Part shown: piece after piece, positions 1 through 5,201 of the stretch | How the letters are laid out: each line of letters starts with the position of its first letter | How positions within the stretch are numbered: position 1 is the stretch's first letter | Assembly (NCBI GenBank): GCA_050012355.1 | Contig: JBEKHI010000498.1 | Location: 1-6,695, forward strand | Direction of reading: 5' to 3' | Origin: JBEKHI01 sp050012355 | Lineage (GTDB): Bacteria > Actinomycetota > Actinomycetes > Streptosporangiales > Streptosporangiaceae | DNA length: 6,695 nt | Program-made: the position numbers and the translations under genes | Notes under the pieces: generated by a model | What the model saw: only the letters and a program-made list of their open reading frames with translations | Told to the model about the DNA's origin: nothing | The model's database searches: none

Positions 1-3000
1 TACGCGACATCCGCCAGCCCGGCCCCGGGATGCCCGGCCAGGTATTCCCCCAGCCGTCCCGCCTGCGCCCGCAGCGCCCCCGCACTGCGCCCCGACACCA
101 CCACCGGCACCGGCAGCTCCGGCACCGCCGGTGCCGCCGGTGCCGGGCCGGCCGGGCCGGCTGGCTGGTCGGCGGGGGCTTCCTCGATGATGACGTGGGC
201 GTTGGTGCCGCTGATCCCGAACGCCGAGACCCCGGCCCGCCGCGGCCGGTCCCCCGCTACCCACGGCACCGGCTCGTTCAGCAGCTGCAGCGTGCCGGCT
301 GACCAGTCCACGTGCGGTGAGGGATGCTGGGCGTGCAGTGTCTTGGGCAGCATCTGGTGCTGCAGTGCCAGCACCATCTTGATGATCCCGCCGACACCCG
401 CCGCTGCCTGCGCGTGCCCGATGTTGGACTTCAGGGAGCCCAGCCACACCGGCCGCCCGGGATCACGGTCCTGGCCGTAGGTAGCCAGCAGCGCCTGCGC
501 CTCGATCGGGTCACCCAGCTCCGTTCCCGTCCCGTGCGCCTCAACCGCGTCAACATCATCCGCCCGCAGCCGCGCACTGGCCAGCGCCTGCCGGATCACC
601 CGCTCCTGCGCCTGGCCGCTCGGGGCGGTCAGGCCATTACTCGCACCGTCCTGATTCACCGCCGAACCCCGCACCACCGCCAGCACCGGATGCCCGCGGC
701 GCCGCGCATCCGCCAGCCGCTCCAGCAGCAGCACACCCACGCCCTCAGCCCAGGCCGTGCCGTCCGCCTCAGCCGAGAACGCCTTGCACCGCCCGTCCGG
801 CGCCAGCCCGCGCTGACGGCTGAACTCAACAAAAATGCCGGGCGAGCTCATCACCGTGACGCCCCCCGCAAGCGCCATCTCACACTCGCCCTGCCGCAGC
901 GACTGCACCGCCGTATGCAGAGCCACAAGCGACGAGGAACATGCCGTATCCAAGGTAACGGCCGGGCCGTTAAGCCCGAGAGCGTACGCCACCCGGCCCG
1001 AGACCACGCTAACCGTACTGCCGGTCAGCAGATAACCGTCAGAACCCTGGCCCGGCTCGTTCAGGCGGGGCCCGTACTCCTGAGACATCGCACCGATGAA
1101 AACACCCGTCTGACTGCCCCGCACCCCAGAGGGATCGATCCCAGCCCGCTCCAGAACCTCCCACGACGCCTCAAGCAGCAACCGCTGCTGCGGATCCATC
1201 GCCACAGCCTCACGCGGGCTTATACCGAAGAAACCAGTGTCGAAACGGTCAGCATCAACAAGGAAGCCACCACGGCGCACGTAGCAGTGCCCGGGCCGAT
1301 CCGGATCCGGATCATACAGGCCATCCAGGTCCCAGCCGCGATCAGCCGGAAACGCACTCACCGCATCCGCCCCCGACACGACCAGCCCCCACAAATCGTC
1401 AGCCGACTCCACACCTCCGGGATAACGGCACGACATCGCCACAATCGCAACAGGCTCAGCCGTCACCGTCAGCTCGGTAGCTCGCGAGATCCGGTCGTGA
1501 AGTTCGACTGACATAACCGAGTCGAAGCCCAGGTCACGAAAAGCTGCTTCGGCGTCGATGTCGTGCGCCGAGGAGTGCCCGAGCACCGCGGCTATCTCCC
1601 CGCGGACAAGGTCGAGCGCGGCGTGGGAGCCGGTCGGCCTGGCGCGGCGTTCGGCCGTGACCTGCCCGGCATCGCGGACCCGGGGCAGCTCGGCATCGCC
1701 AGCCGCAGTGATGGCCGCGCCCGCCCCGGTGGCCGACTGAACGTCCGCTGCCTGCTGCACCGTCTCCGGCCAGAAGTGCGAGCGTTGGAAGGCATACGTG
1801 GGCAGCGCGACGGTGCGTGCCCCGCGACCCGCGAAAAAGACGCTCCAGTTTACCTCGGCACCGTCGACATGCAGCTGGGCGAGCGAATGGGCCAGCGACT
1901 CCTCCTCCGGCCGGTTCTTGCGCTGCGCCGAAGCCAGGAGCGGACGTAGAAGGCCGGAGGGCAGGCTCTGCTGGATCGCCGGGACGAGCACGGCGTCCGG
2001 GCCGATCTCCAGGTAACGGGTGACGCCGTTCTCGTGCAGGGTGCGGACACCATCCAGGAACTGGACTGGCTGCCGGGCGTGCCTGACCCAGTAGTCAGCA
2101 GAGGCGAGTTCGGCAGCGCCCACCAGGCGACCGGTGACGCCGGAGACGATCGGCACGATCGGCGCGGCGAAGTTCAGGCTCGCGGCCACAGCCCGCAGGT
2201 CATCAAGCGCTGGGTCCATGAGCCGGGAGTGGAAGGCCTGGCTGACCCGCAGTCTGTGAGTCTTGCGCCCGCGCTCCTTGAAATGTCGGGCCAGTTCTAG
2301 AACCGCGTTGGCCGGACCGGACACGATAGTGGAGTTGAGCCCGTTGACTGCTGCAATCTCTGCAAGGACGTCGCGCTGCGTCAGGACGTGCAGGACCTCC
2401 TCCTCCGAGCCTTCCACCGCAACCATTGCTCCGCCCGAAGGGAGTGCCTCGATCAGCGCACCGCGTTTGGCGACGAAGGCGCAGGCGTCGGCTTGGGGCA
2501 GAACTCCGGCGGCATGCGCAGCTGCGAGCTCACCAAAAGAGTGGCCAATTAGATAGTCGGGGCGAATCCCGAAGGCAACGAGCAGGCGGTACAGGGAGAC
2601 CTCGAACGTGAACAAGGCGGGCTGAGTGTACAGCGTCCGGTCTAGTTCGGCCGCCGCCGGAGTACGGCCGTCGGCGAACATCACCTGCATCAGAGGGCGG
2701 TCCAACAACGGGTCAAACTCCGCACAGAGTTCATCCACCGAAAGCCGGAACACCTCGAAGGAGTGGTAGAGGTCTCGTCCCATGCCCGGGCGCTGCGACC
2801 CCTGGCCGGGGAAGATCATCGCTAGCGGACCCGGCGGTCTGACCCGTCCGACTTTCGTGGCAGCCGATGGCTTGCCGCGCGCCAGTGCCGACAGGCCCGT
2901 AAGCAGTTCTTCGCGGTCTGCAGCGATCACCACTGCGCGGTGCTGGAAGGCTGAGCGCGTCGTGGCCAGGGAGAAGCCGATGTCGGCTAGGTCCACCGCG

Positions 3001-4502
3001 GGGTCGCCCTGGACATGCTCATGCAGACGGTTTGCCTGGTCACGCAGAGCGGGGGCGCTCTTGCCGGACACAACCCACGGCAAGGCAGTCGAGGCGCGAC
3101 CATCACCGAACCGCGGACCCGCGGGCCGAGCGGCTGGGTCGGCACCGACCGGGCGCACGGTGATCGGGCTAGCGGCGTTGGCGTCGCCGGGCCACGGCTG
3201 AGCCAGCACCACATGGCAGTTCGTACCTCCCATACCGAAGGCGCTAACCCCTGCCACCAGCCGGTCGTCAGGCCGCGGCCAGTCCTCCAAGTGTCTCTGC
3301 ACCTGCAGCCGCAGGTCGTGGAGCGGGATACGGGGATTCGGTGTCTCGAAGTGCAGGCTCGGCACGAGCTGCCGATGCCAGATGCTGAGTGCGACCTTGA
3401 TCAAGCCCGCGATTCCAGCTGCCGCCTCGAGGTGCCCGATGTTCGTCTTGGCAGAGCCGACGCGCAGTGGCGTGCCGGTGCCTCGGTCCCCAGCGAACAC
3501 CGCGCCGAGCGCCGCGGCTTCAACCGGGTCACCGACGCGTGTGCCGGCGCCATGTAGCTCCACATATTGCGACTCGCCCGGAGCGACGCCGGCCGCCGCG
3601 TGCGCCAGACGAATCACCTCGGCCTGGTGCGCGATACTGGGCACCGTGAGGCCGTCGGTACGGCCGTCGTTGTTAACCGCGCTGCCGAGCACCACGCAGT
3701 GGATCGGGTCGCCGTCCCGCAGAGCCTGGGCCAGTGGCTTCAGCAGGACTAGGCCGGCCCCTTCACCCCGGACGTAGCCGTCAGCCCTGGCATCAAAGGT
3801 GTGACACCGGCCGGTCGGGGACAACGCACCGAAACTGGCGGTGCCCACTGTGGGTTCTACCAGCAGGTTCAGGTTTACTCCACCCGCGATCGCCAGTTCC
3901 GACTCGCCTGACCGCAGGCTCTCGCAGGCGAGGTGAACTGCGACCAGCGAGGAGGACTGGCCGGTGTCAACGGCCATGCTGGGGCCGTGCAGCCCGAGGA
4001 CATAGGAAACGCGGTTAGCGATAATGCTGCGGTGTGTCCCGGTCACAGTGTGTGCGGTGATACTGTCCAGCCCTCGCCGCCGCAGCACTGTGGCGTAGTC
4101 GTCCCAGATGGCGCCGATGAATACGCCGCCGCGGGAGCCGCGAACCCGGTCAGGGATGATCCTGGCGTCTTCAAGAACCTCCCAGCTCAGCTCGAGCACC
4201 AACCGCTGCTGTGGATCCATTTCAACGGCCTCGCGCGGCGACACCCCGAAAAAGCCTGCGTCAAATCCGTCGACCTGGTCGAGAAATCCGCCGTACCAGC
4301 GCTCATGGCCGACGGCTCGCGCCAGTTCCCACCGGTGGCCAGGCGCTTCAACAACCGCGTCCCTGCCCTCACGGAGCAGGCGCCAGAACGCATAGGGGTG
4401 GCCTGCCTGTGGCAGGCGGCAGGCCATGCCTATGACAGCGACAGCACTTGCGGGTGGATGGTCGTACCCGGACGCGTGCGGCCCGTGGGCACGTGCGATC
4501 AT
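1..4502 (-). CDS. Modular type I polyketide synthase, loading module KSQ-AT-ACP plus first extender KS (3' end beyond window)
   Basis: This gene encodes the N-terminal 1500 residues of a cytoplasmic modular PKS that starts a polyketide chain. The reading frame is open from 4502 to the left edge. Domains in order (residues from the start at 4502): KSQ 20-432, KS-AT linker 433-559, malonyl-type AT 560-850, post-AT linker to about 913 (YAFQRSHFWPE), shortened ACP about 961-1011, extender KS 1017-1440, then the start of the next KS-AT linker. There is no ketoreductase, dehydratase or enoylreductase in this part. The 20-residue N-terminus is too short for a coiled-coil docking domain, which fits a protein that receives no chain from an upstream PKS subunit. 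ATG 4502 is preferred over in-frame ATG 4517 because AGGAG lies 7 nt before it. The oddity is the missing C-terminal half of the ACP. The family assignment is certain; the product is unknown. Confidence 0.97.
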   Translation of the reverse strand, partial: MIARAHGPHASGYDHPPASAVAVIGMACRLPQAGHPYAFWRLLREGRDAVVEAPGHRWELARAVGHERWYGGFLDQVDGFDAGFFGVSPREAVEMDPQQRLVLELSWEVLEDARIIPDRVRGSRGGVFIGAIWDDYATVLRRRGLDSITAHTVTGTHRSIIANRVSYVLGLHGPSMAVDTGQSSSLVAVHLACESLRSGESELAIAGGVNLNLLVEPTVGTASFGALSPTGRCHTFDARADGYVRGEGAGLVLLKPLAQALRDGDPIHCVVLGSAVNNDGRTDGLTVPSIAHQAEVIRLAHAAAGVAPGESQYVELHGAGTRVGDPVEAAALGAVFAGDRGTGTPLRVGSAKTNIGHLEAAAGIAGLIKVALSIWHRQLVPSLHFETPNPRIPLHDLRLQVQRHLEDWPRPDDRLVAGVSAFGMGGTNCHVVLAQPWPGDANAASPITVRPVGADPAARPAGPRFGDGRASTALPWVVSGKSAPALRDQANRLHEHVQGDPAVDLADIGFSLATTRSAFQHRAVVIAADREELLTGLSALARGKPSAATKVGRVRPPGPLAMIFPGQGSQRPGMGRDLYHSFEVFRLSVDELCAEFDPLLDRPLMQVMFADGRTPAAAELDRTLYTQPALFTFEVSLYRLLVAFGIRPDYLIGHSFGELAAAHAAGVLPQADACAFVAKRGALIEALPSGGAMVAVEGSEEEVLHVLTQRDVLAEIAAVNGLNSTIVSGPANAVLELARHFKERGRKTHRLRVSQAFHSRLMDPALDDLRAVAASLNFAAPIVPIVSGVTGRLVGAAELASADYWVRHARQPVQFLDGVRTLHENGVTRYLEIGPDAVLVPAIQQSLPSGLLRPLLASAQRKNRPEEESLAHSLAQLHVDGAEVNWSVFFAGRGARTVALPTYAFQRSHFWPETVQQAADVQSATGAGAAITAAGDAELPRVRDAGQVTAERRARPTGSHAALDLVRGEIAAVLGHSSAHDIDAEAAFRDLGFDSVMSVELHDRISRATELTVTAEPVAIVAMSCRYPGGVESADDLWGLVVSGADAVSAFPADRGWDLDGLYDPDPDRPGHCYVRRGGFLVDADRFDTGFFGISPREAVAMDPQQRLLLEASWEVLERAGIDPSGVRGSQTGVFIGAMSQEYGPRLNEPGQGSDGYLLTGSTVSVVSGRVAYALGLNGPAVTLDTACSSSLVALHTAVQSLRQGECEMALAGGVTVMSSPGIFVEFSRQRGLAPDGRCKAFSAEADGTAWAEGVGVLLLERLADARRRGHPVLAVVRGSAVNQDGASNGLTAPSGQAQERVIRQALASARLRADDVDAVEAHGTGTELGDPIEAQALLATYGQDRDPGRPVWLGSLKSNIGHAQAAAGVGGIIKMVLALQHQMLPKTLHAQHPSPHVDWSAGTLQLLNEPVPWVAGDRPRRAGVSAFGISGTNAHVIIEEAPADQPAGPAGPAPAAPAVPELPVPVVVSGRSAGALRAQAGRLGEYLAGHPGAGLADVA
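125..160. repeat. Four tandem 9-bp units in the KS-AT linker
   Basis: On the plus strand, ccgccggtg occurs twice (125-133, 134-142), followed by ccgggccgg twice (143-151, 152-160), and the pattern decays into ctggctgg. In the PKS frame this encodes a Pro/Ala/Gly-rich run (PAGPAGPAPAAPAVP) between the KS C-terminal block and the AT-side linker. The 9-bp unit keeps the frame, so copy number can change by replication slippage without destroying the protein. Confidence 0.8.
183..1454 (-). other. Ketosynthase domain of extender module 1 (catalytically complete)
   Basis: This condensing KS, residues 1017-1440, catalyses decarboxylative Claisen condensation of the starter with the first extender unit. 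The full triad is present: Cys1188 in DTACSSSLVALH (codon 939-941), His1323 in EAHGTGTELGDP and His1363 in SNIGHAQAAAG. Other conserved blocks are MDPQQRL and SAFGISGTNAHVIIEE near the C-terminal end. It starts with the typical EPVAIVAMSCRYPGG, but directly after the truncated ACP without the usual linker. The first part favours T- and G-ending codons (GAT, GCG, CCG) more than the loading module before it, so the two may have different histories. Confidence 0.96.
1470..1622 (-). other. Loading-module acyl carrier protein, C-terminally truncated
   Basis: This is the ACP, about residues 961-1011. Helix I (LDLVRGEIAAVLGH) and the phosphopantetheine site LGFDSVMSVELHDR are present, with attachment Ser995 at codon 1518-1520. 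The next residues are ISRATEL, then TVTAEP, and the following KS begins at once (VAIVAMSCRYPGG from residue 1018). Normal ACPs continue past this point with a TLVFD-type loop and helices III and IV, then a linker before the next KS. Here only 23 residues separate Ser995 from the KS start. The frame is intact, so this reads as an in-frame deletion or a domain-fusion scar. It may also be an assembly collapse. Whether the domain can fold or be phosphopantetheinylated is doubtful. Confidence 0.85.
1953..2825 (-). other. Acyltransferase domain of the loading module, predicted malonyl-CoA specific
   Basis: This AT domain, residues 560-850, loads the ACP from acyl-CoA. It has FPGQGSQ (Gln567), the active-site motif GHSFGE with Ser655 (codon 2538-2540), and QAFHS (755-759) with His758. 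The AFH form at that position is the known malonyl-CoA signature, whereas methylmalonyl-specific ATs usually have YASH. The RGALIEALPSGGAMVAV stretch also fits the malonyl class. Combined with KSQ, this predicts acetyl as starter (malonyl loaded, then decarboxylated). Specificity read from motifs is usually, but not always, correct. Confidence 0.92.
3207..4445 (-). other. KSQ decarboxylase domain of the PKS loading module
   Basis: This is a ketosynthase-fold domain, residues 20-432. Where condensing KS domains read DTACSSS it reads VDTGQSSSLVAVHLA, with Gln182 (codon 3957-3959) in place of the nucleophilic Cys. The two catalytic histidines remain: His317 in VELHGAGT and His357 in NIGH. The spacings of 135 and 40 residues equal those of the second KS in this protein, so the alignment is secure. 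KSQ domains are known to decarboxylate malonyl- or methylmalonyl-ACP to generate the starter acyl group and do not condense. The FGALSPTGRCHTFDARADGY stretch also resembles loading KSQ domains. The motif after His317 reads GAGT where GTGT is usual, a small deviation of unknown effect. Confidence 0.95.
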
Positions 4503-4509
4503 CAGCCCG

Positions 4510-4514
4510 CTCCT
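4510..4514 (-). promoter_or_regulatory. Shine-Dalgarno sequence deciding the PKS start
   Basis: On the minus strand AGGAG lies here, followed by the 7-nt spacer CGGGCTG and ATG at 4502-4500. The alternative in-frame ATG at 4517-4515 overlaps this signal and has no comparable SD upstream. The start at 4502 is therefore preferred; choosing 4517 would add only five residues (MRSGL). Confidence 0.7.
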
Positions 4515-4616
4515 CATCGCTGACCGGACTCGGTGCCGTCGGACAGGTTAGGTGTTGCTTCTGCTGTCCGGCGGCGGCGCGGCACTGGCGCGTCAAGTCG
4601 CCACACAAGCATCAAT

Positions 4617-4631
4617 ATCATGAATTATCAG
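4617..4631. repeat. Intergenic repeat copy 1: ATCATGAATTATCAG
   Basis: This 15-nt element recurs as ATCATGATTATCAG at 4971-4984, differing by one inserted A. On the minus strand both read CTGATAAT(T)CATGAT and contain a GATAAT -10-like box. This copy coincides with the -10 box of the candidate PKS promoter. Confidence 0.55.
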
Positions 4632-4652
4632 GGACAGCATAACCAGCGTGAA
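4624..4652 (-). promoter_or_regulatory. Candidate sigma-70-type promoter for the PKS gene
   Basis: On the minus strand TTCACG (4652-4647, 4 of 6 to TTGACA) is followed after 17 bp by GATAAT (4629-4624, 5 of 6 to TATAAT), inside an AT-rich island that stands out in this GC-rich DNA. Transcription would start near 4617 and leave a leader of about 115 nt before ATG 4502. This is inferred from sequence pattern only. Confidence 0.35.
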
Positions 4653-4848
4653 TAGGCCTCGAGTTCCTTCCGCTTGGCGGGTCCGCATGCTTAGCGGCGT
4701 AACGGAGGGCCACCCCGGATGCTGGCTGGAGGGGGCGCGGCAAAAGCGGGGAGAAGCGCGCCGGGGGAGACGTAGCCGACGGCCGACTGGACAGCGCCGC
4801 GATGTAGACGTGCGGGCTGTGAGACTGGAGTTGCGTAATGGAGTGCAC

Positions 4849-4877
4849 GTTCAACTGCTGAACAGCATCAGTTCAAC
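4849..4877. promoter_or_regulatory. Operator-like nested repeats (GTTCAAC heptads plus dyad)
   Basis: The heptamer GTTCAAC occurs at 4849-4855 and again at 4871-4877, 22 bp apart, or two turns of 11 bp. A degenerate middle copy, GAACAGC (4 of 7), sits at 4860-4866, exactly in register. The same stretch has inverted repeats: AACTG/CAGTT (4853-4857, 4869-4873) and TGCTG-AA-CAGCA (4856-4867). Heptads on an 11-bp period are known for SARP-family activators of antibiotic genes, while the dyad would suit a dimeric repressor. No regulator is encoded in this window and the binding role is inference. Confidence 0.35.
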
Positions 4878-4898
4878 ACCCCCGTATACGCTCGGCAT
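4851..4898 (-). CDS. Possible 15-codon ORF with strong ribosome binding site
   Basis: ATG at 4898-4896 opens MPSVYGGVELMLFSS and ends in TGA at 4853-4851. What supports it is the minus-strand AGGAGGAGA at 4913-4905, a near-perfect anti-16S match ending 6 nt before the ATG, the best SD in the intergenic region. It could be a leader peptide, a small peptide gene, or the stub of a decayed gene. The frame stays open after the TGA until another TGA at 4595-4593, but that extension is Arg/Ser-rich and unlike a real protein. The 3' half overlaps the repeat structure at 4849-4877. I do not recognise the peptide and infer no function. Confidence 0.25.
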   Translation of the reverse strand: MPSVYGGVELMLFSS

Positions 4899-4904
4899 GC
4901 GCCG

Positions 4905-4913
4905 TCTCCTCCT
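4905..4913 (-). promoter_or_regulatory. Strong Shine-Dalgarno sequence (AGGAGGAGA, minus strand)
   Basis: This is an almost perfect complement of the 16S rRNA 3' end. The only start codon at suitable distance is ATG 4898, which gives a 15-codon ORF. Such a site in front of no substantial gene suggests a leader peptide or a truncated gene. Confidence 0.45.
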
Positions 4914-4970
4914 GATACAGCGCTTGACAGAGCCATAGACACCGGCGCAAGTTCGCGCATCAAAGGCCGA

Positions 4971-4984
4971 ATCATGATTATCAG
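4971..4984. repeat. Intergenic repeat copy 2: ATCATGATTATCAG
   Basis: This is the second copy of the element at 4617-4631, with one base fewer. It contains the perfect 8-bp palindrome ATCATGAT (4971-4978) and, on the minus strand, a GATAAT box (4982-4977) about 80 bp before the strong ribosome binding site at 4905-4913. Only a poor -35 (TTCGCC, 16-bp spacing) precedes it, so promoter function is uncertain. Confidence 0.5.
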
Positions 4985-5063
4985 CGCGAGACGCCACAGG
5001 CGAATGGTGGCGCTCCCAAGGTGGTCAGGTTTCTCGGGTGCTTTTTTCGCTTATTTGAGGGCA

Positions 5064-5074
5064 GGAACTCCAGG
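5064..5074. repeat. 11-bp direct repeat GGAACTCCAGG, copy 1
   Basis: This is identical to 5176-5186, with start positions 112 bp apart. Copy 1 lacks the left flank that makes copy 2 a near-palindrome. Function unknown. Confidence 0.5.
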
Positions 5075-5172
5075 ACTCCTGACACAGGACGAAAGTCGGG
5101 CTGGTCGATTTCGGCACGAGTCAGCAGGTTACCGCTATGGAGCGCATCGAGATGGGTTGCCGTGCGAGAAGT

Positions 5173-5186
5173 CCTGGAACTCCAGG
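5173..5186 (-). terminator. Weak hairpin or operator after the NRPS gene
   Basis: On the minus strand CCTGGAGTTCCAGG begins 15 nt after the NRPS TGA. It can fold as a 5-bp stem with an AGTT loop, or act as a 14-bp near-palindromic protein site. No U-tract follows and the stem is short, so intrinsic termination is only a guess based on position. Confidence 0.25.
5176..5186. repeat. 11-bp direct repeat GGAACTCCAGG, copy 2
   Basis: This copy matches 5064-5074 exactly and forms most of the near-palindrome at 5173-5186 just after the NRPS stop codon. Confidence 0.5.
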
Positions 5187-5201
5187 CAGATGGGCTTGCG
5201 T

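Larger units (their letters stand above)
4503..5201. other. 699-bp intergenic region between NRPS and PKS genes
   Basis: No frame here gives a recognisable protein of normal length. Long open stretches on both strands are Arg/Ser-rich and lack actinomycete-like third-position GC bias. GC content is uneven, for example 31 of 60 bases in 5041-5100. The gap is long for two same-strand genes in a biosynthetic cluster, which argues for a separate transcription unit for the PKS or for decay of a lost gene. Specific elements inside it are listed separately. Confidence 0.75.

Noticed and set aside
324..1511. Plus-strand open frame of 395 codons opposite the extender KS
   Set aside because: It is antisense to a KS with complete catalytic motifs and its product is Arg/His/Pro-rich without recognisable domains. 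Long antisense frames are expected opposite GC-rich genes.
3015..4523. Several plus-strand frames of 60-196 codons opposite the loading KSQ and AT
   Set aside because: All are shadows of the minus-strand PKS frame, with no motifs and poor codon character.
4734..4762. Inverted repeat GGCGCG / CGCGCC with a 17-nt loop
   Set aside because: A 6-bp GC stem with a long loop is common by chance in this composition and no U-tract follows on either strand.
4618..4854. Minus-strand open frame of 78 codons starting at TTG 4854
   Set aside because: It has no ribosome binding site and a Ser/Pro/Arg-rich composition typical of non-coding frames in GC-rich DNA.
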